This document shows, one piece after another, positions 1-8,765 of a stretch of DNA of 64,000 bases. The notes beneath the pieces were generated by a model. It had not been told where the DNA came from and made no database searches. It saw only the letters and a program-made list of their open reading frames with translations. The translations under genes were made by a program, and so were the position numbers. The stretch's first letter is position 1. Each line of letters begins with the position of its first letter. Source of the DNA: Chloroflexota bacterium (GTDB taxonomy: Bacteria; Chloroflexota; Anaerolineae; Aggregatilineales; Phototrophicaceae); assembly GCA_011523705.1 (NCBI GenBank), contig WTGC01000106.1:1-64000 (forward strand). Reading direction: 5' to 3'.

Positions 1-533
1 ATCATGACCGCCTCGTCCAAATCGCGCGGCAAGGTGTTGAAATAACCGGTCATCATGATGATGGCATATGAGAGAGTGAACACCATGTATGTGAGCACGA
101 GCGCTGTATAAGAGTTGTATATGCCCAGCCAGACGATCAGACCGAAATACGGGATCATCAGCGTGATCGGCGGCACCGACTGCACGCCGATGATGATCAA
201 GTTCAAGACTTTTTTGAAGCGGAAGTCGTAGCGGCTGAAGCTGTATCCCGCCAATATGCTGGTGACAACGGTGCAAATCGTCACCATAATCGCGACCAGG
301 TAGCTGTTGAAGAAGAAACGCAATTGCCCGGGATCACGCAGCACCGCCAGGTAAGCGTCAAATGAAAATGAATAATCAATAAGCGCGGGCGGATACGCAA
401 AAATCTCGAGATTGGATTTGAAAGACGAAGATACCATCCATAAGACCGGCAAACCAGCAAAACAAGCGCCAAGGATTAATGCGATCCAAATCAGGATCTT
501 TCGAATCAGGATTTCTCTGCGGCTGCCGATCAT
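1..533 (-). CDS. Sugar ABC transporter permease, MalG type (3' end outside window)
   Basis: Second inner-membrane subunit of a carbohydrate ABC importer. It is missing from the ORF track because it runs off the window edge; I translated it by hand from ATG at 533 (MIGSRREILIRK), with an in-frame TAA a few codons upstream. The visible 177 residues show an N-terminal membrane helix, 'GLPVLWMVSSSFKS' typical of MalG-like permeases, and further helices. The sequence stops inside the cytoplasmic EAA-loop region ('LPRDLDEAV') that contacts the ATPase. It follows the MalF-like permease on the same strand with an 86-bp gap. The substrate cannot be read from sequence; no ATPase is visible here, as is common where one shared MsmX-like ATPase serves many importers. 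Confidence 0.88.
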   Translation of the reverse strand, partial: MIGSRREILIRKILIWIALILGACFAGLPVLWMVSSSFKSNLEIFAYPPALIDYSFSFDAYLAVLRDPGQLRFFFNSYLVAIMVTICTVVTSILAGYSFSRYDFRFKKVLNLIIIGVQSVPPITLMIPYFGLIVWLGIYNSYTALVLTYMVFTLSYAIIMMTGYFNTLPRDLDEAVM

Positions 534-619
534 ACGTGTCTCGTTTTACGCGAATTGCGCTTTCCTATCGGGATCGTGCTGTTTCAACCGCATCACCTAA
601 ATTCGCTGCCGCCGGGCGG

Positions 620-1552
620 TCATTCGTCCGCCATGCGTTGACTGCGCACATAGAAGATCGCCACGAAGGTGCAAATCGCCAGGATCACCATGGCAATCGT
701 CGACGCGATAGAATACTCGTGCGAGCTAAACGCCGCTTTGTAGGTATACGTGCTCAAGACCTCGGTCGAGCGCAGAGGACCGCCGCCCGTGGTCATCCAT
801 ATCAAAGTGAACTGATGTATCGTCCAAATGAAATCCAGCAGCGCCAGACTGATAATGATCGGTCGAAGTTGCGGTAGCGTAATATGCCTAAATAGCTGCC
901 AGGCGTTGCCGCCATCGACCCGGCCCGATTCATATAAATCATCGGGAATGCCCTGCAAGCCCGCTAGAAAACTGACCATATAAAAGGGATAACCGGCCCA
1001 GATATTGATGAAGGTCACCGCATTCAGCGCCAGTTTTCGATCGGAGAGCCACTCATTCAGTTCCGGGATGATCCCCAATTCGAGCAGCACAAAATTCACG
1101 ACGCCGTGCGGGTTTAGCAGCAGGCGCCACAAAATAGCGATGATCGATGCGGTAAAGACCCAGGGCAAAATGTAAATGACGCGGAACACCGCCTTCACAT
1201 TGGCGCTGAGCAGGCGCGAATTCAACAGCAGCGCGAATGACAAGCCGATGATGAAATGCACAACGACGCTGACAAGCGAGAAGTACAGCGTATTGCTGAG
1301 CGCGCCCCGGAATTTCCGGTTCGTCAATACCTCTTCGTAATTCTCAAGCCCCACAAAAACCGGCGGATTCGGGTTGACGATGACATTGTCGACCAGGGAA
1401 TAGAGGAAGACCGTCCCGATTGGAATAACGGTCAAAGCCGCGAGCAAGAGCAGAGTCGGCGACAGATAGCTATAAGGCAGGAGTTTGCGCTTCCTCTGCT
1501 CCCAGCCGATATTCGCGGGTTCAGAGCTTTCGCGCTGCGCGGCTACGCTCAT
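620..1552 (-). CDS. Sugar ABC transporter permease, MalF/UgpA type
   Basis: First inner-membrane subunit of the carbohydrate importer, 310 aa, the usual length for a MalF/UgpA permease without a large periplasmic insert. About six membrane helices are visible, starting at 'YLSPTLLLLAALTVIPIG'. The EAA-type loop is seen as 'IPDDLYESGRVDGGNAW' around residue 210, where the ATPase coupling helix binds. A GGAG ribosome binding site lies about 7 nt before ATG 1552. It sits between the binding-protein gene upstream and the MalG-like permease downstream, the classic order binding protein-permease-permease. Substrate unknown. Confidence 0.92.
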   Translation of the reverse strand: MSVAAQRESSEPANIGWEQRKRKLLPYSYLSPTLLLLAALTVIPIGTVFLYSLVDNVIVNPNPPVFVGLENYEEVLTNRKFRGALSNTLYFSLVSVVVHFIIGLSFALLLNSRLLSANVKAVFRVIYILPWVFTASIIAILWRLLLNPHGVVNFVLLELGIIPELNEWLSDRKLALNAVTFINIWAGYPFYMVSFLAGLQGIPDDLYESGRVDGGNAWQLFRHITLPQLRPIIISLALLDFIWTIHQFTLIWMTTGGGPLRSTEVLSTYTYKAAFSSHEYSIASTIAMVILAICTFVAIFYVRSQRMADE

Positions 1553-1570
1553 GCCGTCTCCAGTTGAGCC

Positions 1571-1601
1571 GAGGCAGCCAGTGGAATTCCCTGGCCGCCT
1601 C
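1571..1601 (-). promoter_or_regulatory. Intercistronic hairpin between binding protein and permease genes
   Basis: GAGGCaGCCAG and CTGGCcGCCTC form an 11-bp stem with one mismatch around a 9-nt loop, within the 86-bp gap after the binding-protein stop. It has no U-tract, so it looks like an mRNA-stabilising or processing hairpin rather than a terminator. Such hairpins commonly keep the binding protein more abundant than the permeases; that role is inferred. Confidence 0.5.
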
Positions 1602-1638
1602 AGCTTTACAGCTTACGGAAATACCGCGTTGAGTGGAA

Positions 1639-2880
1639 TTACTCGAAGATCGCTTCCCACTCTTCTTGCGCGATTTCCAGGAATTCTTCCAGTTCGATTT
1701 CGCCTTCCAAATAGAATTGGAATGGCTCGTCGAATTGGCGCATCAACTCTTCCGCGGCTGGCAGCCCGGTGAACTCATTCGCCAGATAACCTTCCTGGAA
1801 GATCTCGAAGGCGGTCATGAAGAGCTGATCGGTTTGAATGAAGTCCGGCGTCGCGTTGACATTGCCGGGGAATGCGTTGGCAATTGAAGTCAACTGCGTA
1901 TTGCCTTCGACGCTGACCAGGTATTCGATCAGCTTCCAGGCTTCGGCTTTGTGCTCGGTGTTCGAGCTGATGCCGATGCCCCAGGAGGCGTAAGGCAAGC
2001 CGCGCGGACCATCGTAGCCTTCAGCCGCCGGCAGCGCGGTGATATCGAAGTTGAGGTCCGGATTGCGCTCGCGGATCAGCGTGAAGTGCGCCAGTGTGTT
2101 GATGATCATGGCGACGCGCTCGTTCACGAATTCCTCGACCTTTTCATTCTCCTTCATCGCGAAGGCGCCCGGCGCGACTACGCCAGCATCGTGCAAGCTC
2201 TTGATGTAAGCCATCGTGTCCGCCAGCTGCTCATTGCCGGCCAGGTTTGGCTGACCCATGTCATCGAGCATGCTGCCGCCAGTCGCCCAGAGCCAGGACA
2301 TGGTGTCGTTTTGAATGCCGTTGGGCTGCTCCAGCGAAAGCGGCTGCGCCCAGCCATATACGTTGTTATCGGGATCGGTCAAGGCCTCGGCCGCGGCGGC
2401 GAATTCGGCGCGCGTCGATGGCGGATCGATTCCTGCGGCGCCCAGCATGTCCAGATTGACGAAGACCGGGTAAATGAAATTGGCGATCGGGATCATGTAG
2501 GTCTCGCCAGCCAGTTGAATTTGCGCCGCCAACTCGCTGTCATCGTACATCGCGTCGGCCATCGCTTGCGTCAGGCTATGCAGCGCGCCTTGCTTCCACA
2601 AGACATTCACCCAGGCGCCATCCAAGCCAACGACATCGGCCATGGTGCCGGTCGCCGCGCTCGCGATGATCTGGTCTTTGGTAGTCAAGTAGGGTCCACT
2701 GATCGTCTCCACCCTGATGCCCGGGTTGGCCGCTTCAAAGTCGTCCAGGATCGCGCGGAAAGAACCTTCCGGCAATTCCGGCTCCCACCATTGCTGAAAT
2801 TCCAGAACGACATCCTGCGCCATGCTGACGCCGCTCAACAGCAGCAGCACGACCATCAAACCAAGTGCGTACTTCTTCAT
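1639..2880 (-). CDS. Extracellular sugar-binding protein (solute-binding family 1)
   Basis: Substrate-capture subunit of the sugar ABC importer, 413 aa. A signal peptide (MKKYALGLMVVLLLLSG..SMAQD) is followed by the family-1 binding fold, including 'QIIASAATGTMADVVGLDGAWV' in early lobe 1 and 'LPYASWGIGISSNTEHK' in the C-terminal half. No lipobox Cys is visible, so attachment to the membrane is not obvious. AGGAG lies 8 nt before ATG 2880. It is the first gene of the three-gene minus-strand operon. The closest functional guess is uptake of a sugar or oligosaccharide; the exact ligand cannot be inferred. Confidence 0.92.
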   Translation of the reverse strand: MKKYALGLMVVLLLLSGVSMAQDVVLEFQQWWEPELPEGSFRAILDDFEAANPGIRVETISGPYLTTKDQIIASAATGTMADVVGLDGAWVNVLWKQGALHSLTQAMADAMYDDSELAAQIQLAGETYMIPIANFIYPVFVNLDMLGAAGIDPPSTRAEFAAAAEALTDPDNNVYGWAQPLSLEQPNGIQNDTMSWLWATGGSMLDDMGQPNLAGNEQLADTMAYIKSLHDAGVVAPGAFAMKENEKVEEFVNERVAMIINTLAHFTLIRERNPDLNFDITALPAAEGYDGPRGLPYASWGIGISSNTEHKAEAWKLIEYLVSVEGNTQLTSIANAFPGNVNATPDFIQTDQLFMTAFEIFQEGYLANEFTGLPAAEELMRQFDEPFQFYLEGEIELEEFLEIAQEEWEAIFE

Positions 2881-3252
2881 TTTCGACTTCTCCTTGCTTT
2901 CTCAATTGATCTCAATCGAATTCACGCGAGGCTGCGCGCCATCGTAAATCGCCAGTACGCCCCGCTTGACCTGCGCGCATTTCTTACATAAATCCCCTTT
3001 CCCTACAATTGCCGGTCGTCCGCGGCTGTTATCTGCCGGCAAATGCCGCCAAGCCGCTGCGAGCCCCGTCAATGCCTTGAGCAGCGTCGAGGCTGGCTAA
3101 AACACCGTGACCATTAAGACTGTACTCGATGCCGGAAGCAGAGCCGCAACGAATGCGCGAATCCATTCCGGCAAATCACATGCCGAGATTTGAACACATC
3201 CGCGTCGCCTTGTCAAATTCTTGCTGAAAGACCCGCAGCCCGGCATATTCGG
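2881..3252. other. Intergenic region upstream of the sugar-transport operon
   Basis: Stretch of 372 bp without a credible gene. It must hold the promoter of the minus-strand sugar operon, but I see no convincing -35/-10 pair. Near the gene there is the inverted repeat ATTGA-TC-TCAAT, listed separately. The plus-strand ORF that reaches into it (1951..2991) is an antisense shadow. Confidence 0.6.
2905..2916. promoter_or_regulatory. Possible operator: ATTGA-TC-TCAAT inverted repeat
   Basis: A perfect 5-bp inverted repeat with a 2-bp centre lies just upstream of the ribosome binding site of the sugar-binding protein gene. Location and symmetry would suit a transcription-factor site, but it is short and no regulator gene is adjacent. 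Confidence 0.25.
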
Positions 3253-4098
3253 TTAAGACAGCCGCAGCATGACCTTGTCGCCCAATTGCACATCCAGGCG
3301 GTCGGCGGCGTCATCCTGGTTCGCGCCGATTTCCAGAAATCCATTGCTGTCAATCTGAGCCAGAATCTCCCCCGGCGGGACTTCGTGATAAGCCTGCGAT
3401 ATGCCGTGCACGGTATGGCTGTGAATGGTGATATGCGCCGCGCGCGCCTTCAATTGCAAGGGCGGAATGTCTTGACCCCAGACCGCCGTCGCCGTCAATG
3501 TCTCCGCGCTGGTCCAATGAAAGACACCGATGCTGGTGATGATATTGCCGAAGTGATCAATATGCATCACCTCGCCGATCAGCCGCTTCCGCGCGTAACT
3601 CAGTTCCGGCAAGGGATAACTCGTGATCTTTTCCAGCGCTCCGCCCAAAGACTGGAAGACCTCGGGCGTCTGCGAAAGATGGGCGGCGGCCGGCGCAAAG
3701 ATATCGCGGCCGTGAAAGGTGCGGCTGACGGTATCGGCCTGGTAGCTCGGATTTTCCAGCTTAACCGACCGGTATTGCTTGCCATGATGCGCCAGCGCGT
3801 AGGTCAAGACGCCATTGTCTGGGCTGACGAAACAGTATTGCTGGCTCTTCACCGCGATCGCCAGACGGTCGCTGCCCACGCCGGGGTCCACCACAACGCA
3901 GAAAACCGTCCCGGATGGGAAATAGTGATAACTGTTCAAGAGGGCGAAAGCGGCTTCGCGCACATTCTGCGGTCGTATCGCGTGGGTGATGTCAACAATT
4001 TGGGCTGCCGGACAGACATTAAGTATCGACGCCTTCATCGCGCCAACATAGATGTCTTCCAATCCAAAGTCCGTTAACAAGGCGATCACATTTGTCAT
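3253..4098 (-). CDS. SAM hydroxide adenosyltransferase (DUF62 / SAM-dependent halogenase family)
   Basis: Member of the family that hydrolyses S-adenosylmethionine to adenosine and methionine with water or hydroxide; a few relatives are chlorinases or fluorinases. Family motifs are visible: 'ALLTDFGLEDIYVGAMKA' at the N-terminus, 'VVDPGVGS', 'RTFHGRDIFAPAAAHL' in the middle, and 'DHFGNIITSI' in the C-terminal domain. About 281 aa, family-typical. The track start at 4110 adds MRTQ; I prefer the internal ATG at 4098 because the family begins almost directly with the beta strand leading to LLTDFG. Divergent from dgt across about 125 bp. The cellular role is poorly defined in the whole family. 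Confidence 0.88.
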   Translation of the reverse strand: MTNVIALLTDFGLEDIYVGAMKASILNVCPAAQIVDITHAIRPQNVREAAFALLNSYHYFPSGTVFCVVVDPGVGSDRLAIAVKSQQYCFVSPDNGVLTYALAHHGKQYRSVKLENPSYQADTVSRTFHGRDIFAPAAAHLSQTPEVFQSLGGALEKITSYPLPELSYARKRLIGEVMHIDHFGNIITSIGVFHWTSAETLTATAVWGQDIPPLQLKARAAHITIHSHTVHGISQAYHEVPPGEILAQIDSNGFLEIGANQDDAADRLDVQLGDKVMLRLS

Positions 4099-4143
4099 TT
4101 GCGTTCTCAATAATCCAGTGGGGTTTTTAGCATGTCTATCCGA

Positions 4144-4151
4144 AGTATACT
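4144..4151. promoter_or_regulatory. Palindromic AGTATACT, possible -10 for dgt and/or the divergent gene
   Basis: AGTATACT sits in the divergent spacer between the SAM adenosyltransferase gene and dgt. Because it is self-complementary, it offers a TATACT -10 hexamer on both strands. No good -35 hexamer stands at the right distance on either strand, so this is only a candidate. Confidence 0.3.
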
Positions 4152-4224
4152 GTAATTGTAATCGACGCCAGGTCTACGCGGCATCATTCATCGACCGACA
4201 CTACAATGAATGTGGGGTCAACGA

Positions 4225-5376
4225 ATGCACTCACTACGGCTGAAGTTGGAAGACAACGAGCTGCGGTCGCTCGCCAAGTATGCGCTGTTCAGCCGCCACT
4301 CGCGCGGACGCCTGCATCATGAGTCTGAACCGCGCTACCGGACTGCCTTTCAGCGCGATCGCGATCGCATTGTGCACGCAGCCGCCTTTCGGCTTCTCGA
4401 ATACAAGACCCAGGTCTTCGTCAACGATGCCGGCGATTATTATCGAACGCGCCTGACCCACACCTTGGAAGTGGCGCAGATCGGGCGGACGCTGGCGCGG
4501 GCGCTCGGCGCCAATGAAGACCTGGTCGAGGCGATCTGCCTGGCGCACGATCTCGGTCACCCGCCCTTCGGTCACGCCGGCGAAGACGTGCTGAATGAGC
4601 TGATGGTCGATCACGGCGGGTTCAATCACAACCATCAGAGCTACCGCGTGGTGACCAAACTGGAGCATCGTTATCCCAAGTGGAATGGCCTCAATCTCAC
4701 CTTCGAGACGCTCGAAGGCATCGCCAAGCACGAAACCGCTTACGACCGCAGCGCCTTTCGCGAGATCTCCGAAGAAACTGGTCCCGGCTTGGAAGCGCAA
4801 ATTGCCAATGTCGCCGATGAGCTCGCCTATAACGCGCATGATTTGGACGATGGCTTGCAATCCGGCTTGATTCAGGTGACGCAGATGCAGGGTCTCGAAA
4901 TTTGGCGGCGCGTTGCCGAGCGCATCCAGTGGAAGGGCGCTTACTTGGATGATGTTTCGCGCCATAACATCATCCGCGAGTTGGTCGGCCAATTGGTCGA
5001 TGATGTCTTGTTTGAAAGCGCGCGGCGGATCGAAGCGCTGGCGCCCGGAGATTCGCTGGACATTCAGCGCCATCCGGAACCGGTCGTCCGCCACAGTGAT
5101 GAGCAGCAGACGCTGAACGCGGCTTTGAAGGACTTCCTCTATCAGAAGATGTATCGCCACTTTAGAATAGTGCGCATGCAGACGCGCGCCGAGCACTTTA
5201 TACGCGCCTTGTTCGCCAGCTACATCGCCGAGCCGCGCCAGTTGCCCGATAGTTATCGCGCCAAACTGGAAGACGAACCCAAGCATCGAGTGGTGGCTGA
5301 TTACATCGCCAGTTTGACCGACCGCAGCGCATTGCGGGAATTCCAGCAATTATTCGATCCCATATCGAAACCGTGA
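4225..5376 (+). CDS. dgt: Deoxyguanosinetriphosphate triphosphohydrolase-like protein (HD domain)
   Basis: Hydrolyses dGTP or other dNTPs to the nucleoside and triphosphate, helping balance the dNTP pool. The HD-domain metal ligands are visible: 'TRLTHTLEVAQIGR' and 'LAHDLGHPPFGHAGED', followed by 'YNAHDLDDGL'. It begins with the family's 'HESEPRYRTAFQRDRDRIVHA' region near residue 35. The C-terminal half is helical. I prefer ATG 4225 (MHSLRLKLED) over the track's 4210 because the preceding residues are not family-like. The kinase gene follows 13 bp after the stop, so the two are probably co-transcribed. Confidence 0.9.
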   Translation: MHSLRLKLEDNELRSLAKYALFSRHSRGRLHHESEPRYRTAFQRDRDRIVHAAAFRLLEYKTQVFVNDAGDYYRTRLTHTLEVAQIGRTLARALGANEDLVEAICLAHDLGHPPFGHAGEDVLNELMVDHGGFNHNHQSYRVVTKLEHRYPKWNGLNLTFETLEGIAKHETAYDRSAFREISEETGPGLEAQIANVADELAYNAHDLDDGLQSGLIQVTQMQGLEIWRRVAERIQWKGAYLDDVSRHNIIRELVGQLVDDVLFESARRIEALAPGDSLDIQRHPEPVVRHSDEQQTLNAALKDFLYQKMYRHFRIVRMQTRAEHFIRALFASYIAEPRQLPDSYRAKLEDEPKHRVVADYIASLTDRSALREFQQLFDPISKP

Positions 5377-5389
5377 ACGAGGTCAACTC

Positions 5390-6643
5390 ATGCCCGGTGA
5401 AACCTTACTGAACCAGCGATATGAGCTCGTTGCCCAGCAGGGCTCTGGCGGCATGTCAGTCATCTACAAGGCGCTCGATCGCATGTTGGGCCGCATGGTC
5501 GCCATCAAAATCTTGCGTCCCAATCTGACAAAGGACCCGGCTTTCCTGGACAAGTTCCAGCAAGAAGCGCGCAGCGTCGCCATGATGTCTCACCCGAATA
5601 TCGTCACCGTGCATGACGTGGGCAGCGATGGCGCGACCCACTACATCGTGATGGAGATGATCGAGGGCAATGATCTCAAGAAGCTCATCAAAGCTCGGGG
5701 GGGCTTGCCGCTGGACAAGGCGCTGGAATATGGCGTTCAGATCTGCGCCGGGCTCGGTTTCGCGCACCGTTCGCAGCTCGTGCATGCCGATGTCAAGCCG
5801 CAGAACATCCTCATCAATAGAGAAGGCGTGCTCAAGGTCACCGACTTCGGCATCGCCCAAGCCTATACCGACACGATGACGCAGACGCGCAGCGACGTGG
5901 TTTGGGGAAGCCCGCATTATTTCGCCCCGGAACAGGCGCGCGGAGAAAGCCCAACGCCCGCGGCCGATGTTTATTCCATCGGCATTGTCCTCTTCGAAAT
6001 GTTTACGGGCCGCCTGCCTTATGTCGGCAGCTCGCAGCGAGAGCTGGCGCTGGCGCATATTCAGGGCGATATACCCCGAATCAAAGACTTCAATGCCGAA
6101 CTGCCCGATGACCTGAACAATGTCATCGTCAAAGTGATGGGCAAACGCCCCAACGACCGTTACAAACATGCTGATCAATTGGGTCATATCTTGCAAGAAA
6201 TCCGCGAGCGCAGCCGACGCGGCGCCCAGCAGACCGCCTCCGGGCGCATGGCGCCGCCAACAGCCGTCGGCGGCCAGCCGGTTCGAAGATCCTTGCCCTC
6301 CACTCCGCGGCCGGCATCTTCCTATTCAGCCCCGGCCTCGCGCGCCCCGATTCCCATCGCCCCGCGTCGATCGGCGCCTGTCTCCCAGTCGCCGCGGGGG
6401 AGCGCCGCTATGCCCGAGCAGCCGCTTAATCCGCTGCCGCCCGGCGCGCCGTCTCCCCTGCTCAACCAGGACGGCACGATCAATGTCGAGGCGACCGGCG
6501 GCTATACCGGTCCCTTCGTGCCCAGGCGGCAGGCCAAGGGCGAAGGCGCGGACATCGTGACCATCGTCCTGGTCATACTGGCTTTTCTGGCGGTGGCTGG
6601 TTTGGCGCCGCTCTACCTGCTGGGGGTTTTTCCGCTGCTCTAG
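5390..6643 (+). CDS. Membrane-anchored serine/threonine protein kinase
   Basis: Hanks-type kinase of 417 aa. Visible motifs are the Gly-rich loop 'GSGGMSVIYKA' (18-28), VAIK with catalytic Lys40, 'HADVKPQNILI' with catalytic Asp134, DFG (152-154) and 'SPHYFAPEQ' (around 174-182). The usual HRD is HAD, so it is a non-RD kinase, which is generally not controlled by classical activation-loop phosphorylation. Residues from about 275 to 385 are a Pro/Ser/Arg-rich linker, and one transmembrane helix ('IVTIVLVILAFLAVAGLAPL') lies at the extreme C-terminus. There is no PASTA or other sensor domain, and only about five residues follow the helix. GAGG precedes the ATG. Convergent with mutL, 3 bp apart. 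Confidence 0.93.
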   Translation: MPGETLLNQRYELVAQQGSGGMSVIYKALDRMLGRMVAIKILRPNLTKDPAFLDKFQQEARSVAMMSHPNIVTVHDVGSDGATHYIVMEMIEGNDLKKLIKARGGLPLDKALEYGVQICAGLGFAHRSQLVHADVKPQNILINREGVLKVTDFGIAQAYTDTMTQTRSDVVWGSPHYFAPEQARGESPTPAADVYSIGIVLFEMFTGRLPYVGSSQRELALAHIQGDIPRIKDFNAELPDDLNNVIVKVMGKRPNDRYKHADQLGHILQEIRERSRRGAQQTASGRMAPPTAVGGQPVRRSLPSTPRPASSYSAPASRAPIPIAPRRSAPVSQSPRGSAAMPEQPLNPLPPGAPSPLLNQDGTINVEATGGYTGPFVPRRQAKGEGADIVTIVLVILAFLAVAGLAPLYLLGVFPLL

Positions 6644-6646
6644 ATC

Positions 6647-8473
6647 TTAGCGCCGCTTGAATTCATCAGCCAAATCTTCGCGGCTGAGATGTATCAGGGT
6701 CTTCCGCCCGCTCGGCGACGCGAAGGGCGACGGGCAGCGTTCCAACTGGGCGATCAATAAGCCCATCTCCTCCTGCTGCAGAATCTGACCGCTGCGAACG
6801 GCCGCCGCCGCGGCCAGGGCTTCCAGGGCGCAAATTGCCGATTTCTCCGACCGACGCAAGCTGGCGAGCATGCGCGGCAAAACCTCCGTGCACAGCATGC
6901 CGGATACAATCTGCGGCGCCCGCCGAATGACGAAGCTGTTGGGACCGAAGACTTCGATTTCAAAGTTCAATTGCGTGAACAAGTCGCTGACTTCGCTGAG
7001 CAGTTCCGCGTCAGCCGGCGCCAGCAGGGCGGCTTGGCTCTCGCTCAGCGTCGCGCTGGAAATGCCCCCATTTGCCGATTCGTCGATCAACTGATGATAG
7101 AGCACGCGCTCATGGGCTGCATTCTGATCGATGAGGTACAAGCCTGACGGACCCTCCGCGATGATATAAGCGGCGCCAACCTGCCCCACAACGCGCAGCA
7201 CCGGCAGCGTGCGCGGTCTCAGCGGCGCCTCCGCCGCTTCCGGAATGGCATCAATCCCCTCGTCGTCGAATAGATCTTCGGCGTTCCGCCGCCGCCAAGC
7301 TGGCTGGGGATTCTGATAGGCGATGGAGTCTTCCCCGAAGCCAGTCGCCGTCCAGAGATCAGCCGCGGGCGCGCTATCTGTCGACTTCAACAAGGTTTCC
7401 CGAACGGCGCGCTGCGCGGCGACGAACACCAGTTGCGAATCGCGAAAACGGACTTCGGCCTTGGTCGGATGGACGTTAACATCGACAAAATCCGGCGGCA
7501 CTGAGATCATCAGGACGGCGAAGGGAAAGGCGCCCGCCTTCAACAAGCCGTCGTATGCCTGCGTTATCGCATGGCTCAGCGTGCTGTCTTGTATCGCGCG
7601 GCCATTGACGAAGAGGATGATGCGATCGCGGCTGGCGCGGCTCAGCGTCGGCTGCGATACGTAGCCAGTGATCCCAATCGCTGGGCGGCCCGGCCGGCGC
7701 TCCTCAGCCGCGTCAATCGCCATCATGCATCGGAAGGCTTTGAGCCCGAAGGCATTGGCCACCACGTCGGCCAGCTCCCCGCCGCCAGAAGATCGGAAGC
7801 GCTCTCGCCCGTCCTGTTTCAGCGCGAACGCGATATTGGGATAAGCCATCGCGTATCGCAAGACCACCCAATGGATATGCCGCTTTTCCGTCGTCTCGCT
7901 CTTGAGAAAAGCGAGACGCGCCGGGGTATTGAAGAAGAGATTCTCAATCGCCACTGCCGTGCCGGCCGGCGCGCCCACCAGCCGCCGCTGCTCAATGACG
8001 CCGCCGCGCACATGCAGCGATACGCCCATTTCATCAGCGCGGTGGCGGGTCACGACTGTCGCCCGGCTCACCGCCGCGATGCTCGCCAGCGCCTCGCCGC
8101 GAAAGCCCAGCGTCGATATATCGCGCAGATCGTCGGCCGTTCTCAGCTTGCTGGTGGCGTGGCGCTTGAATGCCAGCTCAATTTCGCCGGCGCGTATGCC
8201 AATGCCGTTATCGGTCACCCGCAGGATGCGCCGCCCGCCCGCTTCGACTTCGACATGCACCGAGCTGGCGCCGGCGTCAATCGCATTCTCGATCAGTTCT
8301 TTGGCCGCTGAGGCCGGGCGTTCGATCGCTTCTCCAGCGGCAATCCGCCCGATCACCTCATCCGGCAACAACTCAATGGCGAAGGCATTGGGACCTTCGC
8401 CAGTCCCGTCCTCGCCCGTTCTTTCCGCTACCAGCGGTTCTGCCAGCATCTCCCGCAGCATATCGATGGGCAC
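6647..8473 (-). CDS. mutL: DNA mismatch repair protein MutL, endonuclease site lost
   Basis: Mismatch-repair matchmaker, 608 aa. The N-terminal GHKL ATPase is intact: 'AKELIENAIDAGA', 'DNGIGI', 'GFRGEALASI', plus 'NVHPTKAEVRF' of the second domain. It carries an N-terminal extension of about 33 residues before 'LLPDEVIGRIAAGEAIERP'. The C-terminal domain reads 'DQNAAHERVLYH' where endonuclease MutLs have DQHA(x)2E(x)4E, and 'FASPSGRKT' where they have a C-P-H-G-R-P box. The Cys, His and terminal Glu metal ligands are all replaced. This is therefore probably a non-nicking MutL like that of E. coli, although no MutH is visible. The gene stands alone, convergent with the kinase. Confidence 0.95.
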   Translation of the reverse strand: MPIDMLREMLAEPLVAERTGEDGTGEGPNAFAIELLPDEVIGRIAAGEAIERPASAAKELIENAIDAGASSVHVEVEAGGRRILRVTDNGIGIRAGEIELAFKRHATSKLRTADDLRDISTLGFRGEALASIAAVSRATVVTRHRADEMGVSLHVRGGVIEQRRLVGAPAGTAVAIENLFFNTPARLAFLKSETTEKRHIHWVVLRYAMAYPNIAFALKQDGRERFRSSGGGELADVVANAFGLKAFRCMMAIDAAEERRPGRPAIGITGYVSQPTLSRASRDRIILFVNGRAIQDSTLSHAITQAYDGLLKAGAFPFAVLMISVPPDFVDVNVHPTKAEVRFRDSQLVFVAAQRAVRETLLKSTDSAPAADLWTATGFGEDSIAYQNPQPAWRRRNAEDLFDDEGIDAIPEAAEAPLRPRTLPVLRVVGQVGAAYIIAEGPSGLYLIDQNAAHERVLYHQLIDESANGGISSATLSESQAALLAPADAELLSEVSDLFTQLNFEIEVFGPNSFVIRRAPQIVSGMLCTEVLPRMLASLRRSEKSAICALEALAAAAAVRSGQILQQEEMGLLIAQLERCPSPFASPSGRKTLIHLSREDLADEFKRR

Positions 8474-8724
8474 CGTTCGTCGTCAATCAATAGAGGCATT
8501 TCGAGTATAGCAGATTTCTCCCGCCGCCGCCTTCCCGCGCCCGTGGGTGAATATCGAATTCGGTTGAAATCACTCTTCCAGTACTCGTTTATCCACAAAG
8601 TTGCCAATGACAAATGAAACTCGGAATCCTTTTTTTCTCGGTGCCCTCGGTGGTGAATAAAGCAGAGCAATGTCCGCTAAAGGGAATATATCCGCGCTGT
8701 TTCGCTCAGCCATTGACTCGAACC
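8474..8724. repeat. Spacer with a degenerate dispersed repeat upstream of tRNA-Thr
   Basis: No gene is credible here. The stretch around 8608-8660 (CAATGACAAATG, then CTCGGTGCCCTCGGTGGTGA) resembles sequence at 62965-63008 beside the other tRNA gene, and a third partial copy lies near 62835. It is a short dispersed repeat of unknown origin. Confidence 0.45.
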
Positions 8725-8753
8725 TTGAACGGATGCCATTTAACCGCTATACT
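8725..8753 (+). promoter_or_regulatory. Promoter of tRNA-Thr (and possibly the valS leader)
   Basis: TTGAAC at 8725-8730 and TATACT at 8748-8753 are separated by exactly 17 bp, close to the housekeeping sigma consensus. The predicted start is only a few nucleotides before the tRNA 5' end at 8766. Confidence 0.75.
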
Positions 8754-8765
8754 GCTGCTCCATTC

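Noticed and set aside
1951-2991. 346-aa plus-strand ORF opposite the sugar-binding protein
   Set aside because: Covers the coding strand complement of a well-supported gene; Arg/His-rich composition typical of GC-rich antisense frames.
4234-5349. 371-aa minus-strand ORF opposite dgt
   Set aside because: Antisense shadow of a clear HD-domain gene; no recognisable motif and no RBS.
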